64,000 nt of DNA from Paenibacillus sp. Soil750 (GTDB taxonomy: Bacteria > Bacillota > Bacilli > Paenibacillales > NBRC-103111): the NCBI RefSeq assembly GCF_001428045.1, contig NZ_LMSD01000043.1:62001-126000 (forward strand), written 5' to 3'. The position numbers and the translations under genes are program-made. Position 1 is the stretch's first letter. Every line of letters begins with the position of its first letter. The notes below the pieces were generated by a model. That model searched no databases, had not been told where the DNA came from, and was given only the letters and a program-made list of their open reading frames with translations. Below are positions 61,110-64,000 of this stretch, in pieces.

Positions 61110-61985
61110 ATGTCTGACTTAGGCTACATTTTGCGCAAAACTCGACTGGAAAAAAAGATTTCACTGGATGATCTCCAGGAAGTTACTAAGATCCGCAAGC
61201 GCTATCTAGAAGCCATTGAAGAAGGAAACTACAAGGTGCTGCCAGGAAGTTTCTATGTGAGGGCTTTTATTAAAAGTTATGCGGAAGCATTAGGGCTTGA
61301 TCCGAATGAAGTTCTGAATATGTATCAATCAACGCTTCCTGCCCCAACAATTGAGAAGCCTGTTGTGGAAGCGATTCGCAAGAATAGATCAAGTGTTCGC
61401 AATACAGAAAAGATGAGCCGCTGGGCTTCGAGCCTGATGTTTGTCTGTTTTATTTTGCTCATATTCGGGATCGTATACTATTATACATATAAGAATTATA
61501 AGGGAACGCCAGCGGACGAGAAGCCAACGCAAACGCAATCGCCGCGTATTACAGACTCGACGAACCCTTCGCCGAGCACGTCTGTTAATGCTACTGGGGA
61601 TGGTAAAGCAACAGGGCTTTCAACGCCAACCCCAACACCAGCTCCGACCCCTACACCGCCTGCTGTACAGGTGAAATTTAGCGCTACTGAAAAGGGTGTA
61701 GATAATTACATCATTACAGGTACTGCAAATTTGAATATTCAATTCAAAATTACTGGTTCATGCTGGATCGCTGTTAATGAACTTACCCCTGAGGGTGAGA
61801 AGGGAACATTGCTAAGGCAGAAACTGTATAATTCCGGTGAAACGGATACATTTGATTTAGCAAGTTCAGCTTTTTTGAATGTTGGAGCAGCTAGTGCATT
61901 GCAGCTCATGGTCAATGGCACTCTCGTACCTGTTGGCGATACGCCGAATCCGAAGCGGGTTCAACTGAATTTGCAGAAAAGCTAG
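61110..61985 (+). CDS. rodZ: Cell-shape protein RodZ (YmfM)
   Basis: RodZ links MreB to the cell-wall elongation machinery. The 291-residue product has an N-terminal helix-turn-helix (residues about 1-70; LRKTRLEKKISLDDLQEVTK, YLEAIEEGNY), a single membrane helix (about 105-127), a Pro/Thr linker (TPTPTPAPTPTPP) and a C-terminal DUF4115 domain. GGGGAGGTGA precedes the ATG. It stands next to ymfK, as in B. subtilis. Confidence 0.93.
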   Translation: MSDLGYILRKTRLEKKISLDDLQEVTKIRKRYLEAIEEGNYKVLPGSFYVRAFIKSYAEALGLDPNEVLNMYQSTLPAPTIEKPVVEAIRKNRSSVRNTEKMSRWASSLMFVCFILLIFGIVYYYTYKNYKGTPADEKPTQTQSPRITDSTNPSPSTSVNATGDGKATGLSTPTPTPAPTPTPPAVQVKFSATEKGVDNYIITGTANLNIQFKITGSCWIAVNELTPEGEKGTLLRQKLYNSGETDTFDLASSAFLNVGAASALQLMVNGTLVPVGDTPNPKRVQLNLQKS

Positions 61986-62032
61986 CAATTTGCCAGTTCC
62001 TGCGCTTTCCCGGGTAATGAAAATAGTTTTAT

Positions 62033-62075
62033 GGGAAATATTCGAAGCCATTGGCGGTAGGATATTTCCTTTTTT
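62033..62075 (+). terminator. Terminator after rodZ
   Basis: GGAAATAT pairs with ATATTTCC around an inner GCCA-TT-GGC hairpin, followed by TTTTTT. Confidence 0.75.
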
Positions 62076-62084
62076 ACGTGTTCT

Positions 62085-62093
62085 TGCTATAAT
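62085..62093 (+). promoter_or_regulatory. Extended -10 promoter of yajQ
   Basis: TGCTATAAT (62085-62093) follows the rodZ terminator closely. The -35 position, about 62065, falls on the terminator stem and is a poor match, so the call rests on the -10. Confidence 0.5.
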
Positions 62094-62130
62094 GCTAATG
62101 TAATTTGATGGAAGGGATGTTGGGATGTAG

Positions 62131-62622
62131 ATGAGTTCAGAGAGTTCGTTTGATATTGTATCCAAAGTGGATATGCAAGAACTAAATAATGCGATTCAAC
62201 AAGCGGAGAAAGAGATGTTGACCCGTTTTGATTTTAAAGGAAGTAAAAGTAGCATTAAATTAGATAAAGATCAGCTTGTTGTCACTTCGGATGATGAGTT
62301 TAAGCTTCAGAATGTCCTTGATATTATGCATGCCAAAATGACCAAACGTGGAATCTCGATTAAAAATCTCGAATATTCCAAGGTAGAGCCAGCCGCTGGT
62401 TCCACAGTTAGACAGAAAATCAGCATGAAACAAGGTGTCGATCAAGACAACTCTAAGAAAATTAATATACTGATTCGTGATTCAAAATTGAAAGTGAAAA
62501 CTCAAATTCAAGGGGATCAAATCCGTGTAACCGGGAAGAGCCGTGACGATTTACAGGCTGTTATCGCTTTGCTTCGGAAAGCAGATATTCCATTGGATTT
62601 GCAGTTTGTTAATATGAAATAA
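62131..62622 (+). CDS. yajQ: YajQ family protein (DUF520)
   Basis: This 163-residue protein has the family blocks SFDIVSKVDMQELNNAIQQA, TRFDFKGSKSSI, and DNSKKINILIRDSKLKVKTQ. YajQ proteins bind nucleic acid and, in some bacteria, cyclic di-GMP; which applies here is unknown. The ATG at 62131 has GAAGGGATG at some distance upstream. It sits between terminators with its own -10, so it is probably monocistronic. Confidence 0.94.
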   Translation: MSSESSFDIVSKVDMQELNNAIQQAEKEMLTRFDFKGSKSSIKLDKDQLVVTSDDEFKLQNVLDIMHAKMTKRGISIKNLEYSKVEPAAGSTVRQKISMKQGVDQDNSKKINILIRDSKLKVKTQIQGDQIRVTGKSRDDLQAVIALLRKADIPLDLQFVNMK

Positions 62623-62647
62623 TCAGGAATTTATGGTTGCTTGAAGG

Positions 62648-62674
62648 AAAACCCCCTGGATGCAGGGGGTTTTT
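62648..62674 (+). terminator. Terminator after yajQ
   Basis: ACCCCCT (62651-62657) pairs with AGGGGGT (62664-62670) around GGATGC, followed by T residues. Confidence 0.88.
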
Positions 62675-62679
62675 ACATT

Positions 62680-62708
62680 TTGACACCCCTATTGGCTTGT
62701 ATTATACT
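62680..62708 (+). promoter_or_regulatory. Strong sigma-A promoter of rimO
   Basis: A perfect TTGACA (62680-62685), a 17-base spacer and TATACT (62703-62708). It is the closest match to consensus in the window. Transcription would start near 62715, 36 bases before the rimO ATG. Confidence 0.88.
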
Positions 62709-62750
62709 GGTAGGGAGTGTTTTTTAGGACTATTGGAGGTTGTTTCTTTC

Positions 62751-64000
62751 ATGACAGAAAAGGTTAAAGTAGTTACTCTCGGATGCGAGAAGAATTTAGT
62801 TGATTCCGAGATTATGTCAGGTTTAATTCATGGCCGTGGTTTCCAACTTGTAGACAACAAGGAAGATGCTACAGTCATTATCGTGAACACTTGCGGGTTC
62901 ATTGATGCTGCTAAAGAAGAATCCGTAAATACAATTTTGGATATGGCAGAACTGAAGCAAACAGCGAATCTCAAGGCGCTAATCGTTTCAGGCTGTTTAA
63001 CACAACGATACAAAAAGCAGTTAATGGAAGAGATGCCTGAGATCGATGGCATTGTAGGTACGGGTGATTTTGATAAAATTAATCACATTGTGGACGAAGC
63101 GCTTAGAGGGAAGAAACCGGTTCTAGTAGGGAATCCGGTATTTAACTATGACGCTGACCTGCCTAGACTGATGACGACTCCTCGTTACACAGCCTATGTG
63201 AAAATTGCAGAAGGTTGCGATAACGCTTGTACATTCTGCTCCATTCCAATTATGCGCGGTGCTTTTAAGAGCAGAAGCATGGAATCAATCGTTGCAGAAG
63301 TTGCTAACCTTGCGGCTCAAGGCGTTAAGGAAATTAGCTTAATTGCTCAAGATTCCACAAACTATGGAACTGATATCTATGATAGCTTCATGCTTCCTAC
63401 CTTGCTGAACAAAGTAAGTGAAGTTGAAGGAATTGAATGGGTACGTCTGCACTATGCATACCCGGGCTTCTTCAGTGATGAATTGATTGAAGTGATGGCA
63501 ACGAATCCTAAAGTATGCAAGTACATTGATATGCCTTTACAGCATAGTGAAGATTCTATTCTTAAGCGTATGCGTAGACCAGGCCGCCAAAAGGATACAC
63601 GTGAACTCGTTCGTAAAATTCGCGAATCCATTCCTGATGTTGCCTTGCGTACGTCGCTTATTGTTGGTTTCCCAGGTGAGACTGAACAAGATTTTGAGAA
63701 CTTGAAACAATTCGTGCGGGATGTTCAGTTCGATCGTCTTGGTGTGTTTGCCTACTCCAAAGAAGATGATACGCCAGCAGCAAGACTGCCGGATCAAGTG
63801 CCTGATGATGTAAAAGAATACCGGGCTAACGCTATTATGGAAATTCAACGTGAAATTTCGAATATTCGCGGTGGTCGTCGTATTGGGCAAGAAATCGACG
63901 TGCTTATTGAAAGATACGATGGCAGAAGCGACGTTTATATTGGGCGCTCCCAGTTCGATGCACCTGAAATTGATGGTGAAGTATTCGTTTCGAATGCGAA
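62751..64000 (+). CDS. rimO: Ribosomal protein S12 methylthiotransferase RimO (partial)
   Basis: RimO is a radical-SAM enzyme that methylthiolates an aspartate of ribosomal protein S12. The frame is open from ATG 62751 to the window edge (416 codons seen); the family is a little longer, so the end lies outside. It has the N-terminal cluster cysteines (TLGCEKNLVDSE, NTCGFIDAAKEES, SGCLTQRY) and the radical-SAM motif CDNACTFC in AEGCDNACTFCSIP. TTGGAGGTT precedes the ATG. Confidence 0.96.
   Translation, partial: MTEKVKVVTLGCEKNLVDSEIMSGLIHGRGFQLVDNKEDATVIIVNTCGFIDAAKEESVNTILDMAELKQTANLKALIVSGCLTQRYKKQLMEEMPEIDGIVGTGDFDKINHIVDEALRGKKPVLVGNPVFNYDADLPRLMTTPRYTAYVKIAEGCDNACTFCSIPIMRGAFKSRSMESIVAEVANLAAQGVKEISLIAQDSTNYGTDIYDSFMLPTLLNKVSEVEGIEWVRLHYAYPGFFSDELIEVMATNPKVCKYIDMPLQHSEDSILKRMRRPGRQKDTRELVRKIRESIPDVALRTSLIVGFPGETEQDFENLKQFVRDVQFDRLGVFAYSKEDDTPAARLPDQVPDDVKEYRANAIMEIQREISNIRGGRRIGQEIDVLIERYDGRSDVYIGRSQFDAPEIDGEVFVSNA

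Noticed and set aside
1..64000. Defence island, mobile element, CRISPR array or toxin-antitoxin pair
   Set aside because: No transposase, integrase, direct-repeat array, restriction, toxin or Cas-like protein was seen; gene order is that of a conserved core chromosome.

Overview
The window reads as a contiguous stretch of chromosome from a spore-forming, flagellated Bacillota, most likely Paenibacillus or a close relative (Paenibacillaceae). This rests on B. subtilis-like gene order, spore genes (spoVFA/spoVFB, spoIIIE, sleB), Gram-positive PolC, RNase J and TepA, and Paenibacillus-like features such as a short type 3 ProS and yajQ-rimO directly after rodZ. The genus call is inference from memory of these families. 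Every convincing gene lies on the + strand. No tRNA, rRNA, insertion sequence, prophage or CRISPR array was recognised.

Positions 1-16274 are the late part of a fla/che operon: the end of fliO, export gate fliP-fliQ-fliR-flhB-flhA, placement genes flhF-flhG, chemotaxis genes cheB-cheA-cheW-cheC-cheD, a small membrane protein, sigD, a FapA-family gene and three small poorly known genes. One of these looks like the SwrB/DUF6115 family and one like a lone MltG/YceG-type domain. Many genes overlap at ATGA, so translational coupling is likely. A terminator closes the run.

Positions 16275-29626 carry rpsB-tsf-pyrH-frr-uppS-cdsA-dxr-rseP-proS-polC: translation, UMP kinase, undecaprenyl and phospholipid precursors, isoprenoid synthesis, intramembrane proteolysis and replication. 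rpsB has its own promoter and a folded leader, and terminator-like hairpins separate rpsB/tsf, tsf/pyrH, frr/uppS and proS/polC.

Positions 29627-41138 hold the rimP-nusA-rnpM-rplGA-infB-rbfA-nrnA-truB-ribF translation and RNA operon with a promoter and leader hairpin, then rpsO with a candidate S15-type leader, then pnp.

Positions 41139-54577 carry a YlxY-type deacetylase homologue with altered catalytic motifs, an M16 peptidase, dut, the dipicolinate synthase pair behind a sigma-K-like promoter, asd-dapG-dapA (aspartate to dihydrodipicolinate, the substrate of SpoVF), RNase J, TepA, a YlzJ-like protein and SpoIIIE.

Positions 54578-64000 carry a SleB-type hydrolase, a pair of M16 proteins (one lacking the zinc motif), a short-chain reductase, a DUF3243 protein, an unassigned lipoprotein, a YmfK/DUF3388 protein joining an ACT-like region to a P-loop, RodZ, YajQ and the start of rimO, which runs off the window.

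I found no convincing new multi-gene system. The most unusual items are the small unknown genes around sigD and upstream of rpsB, the tandem-repeat linker of IF2, the altered YlxY protein, the YmfK protein and several RNA leaders.
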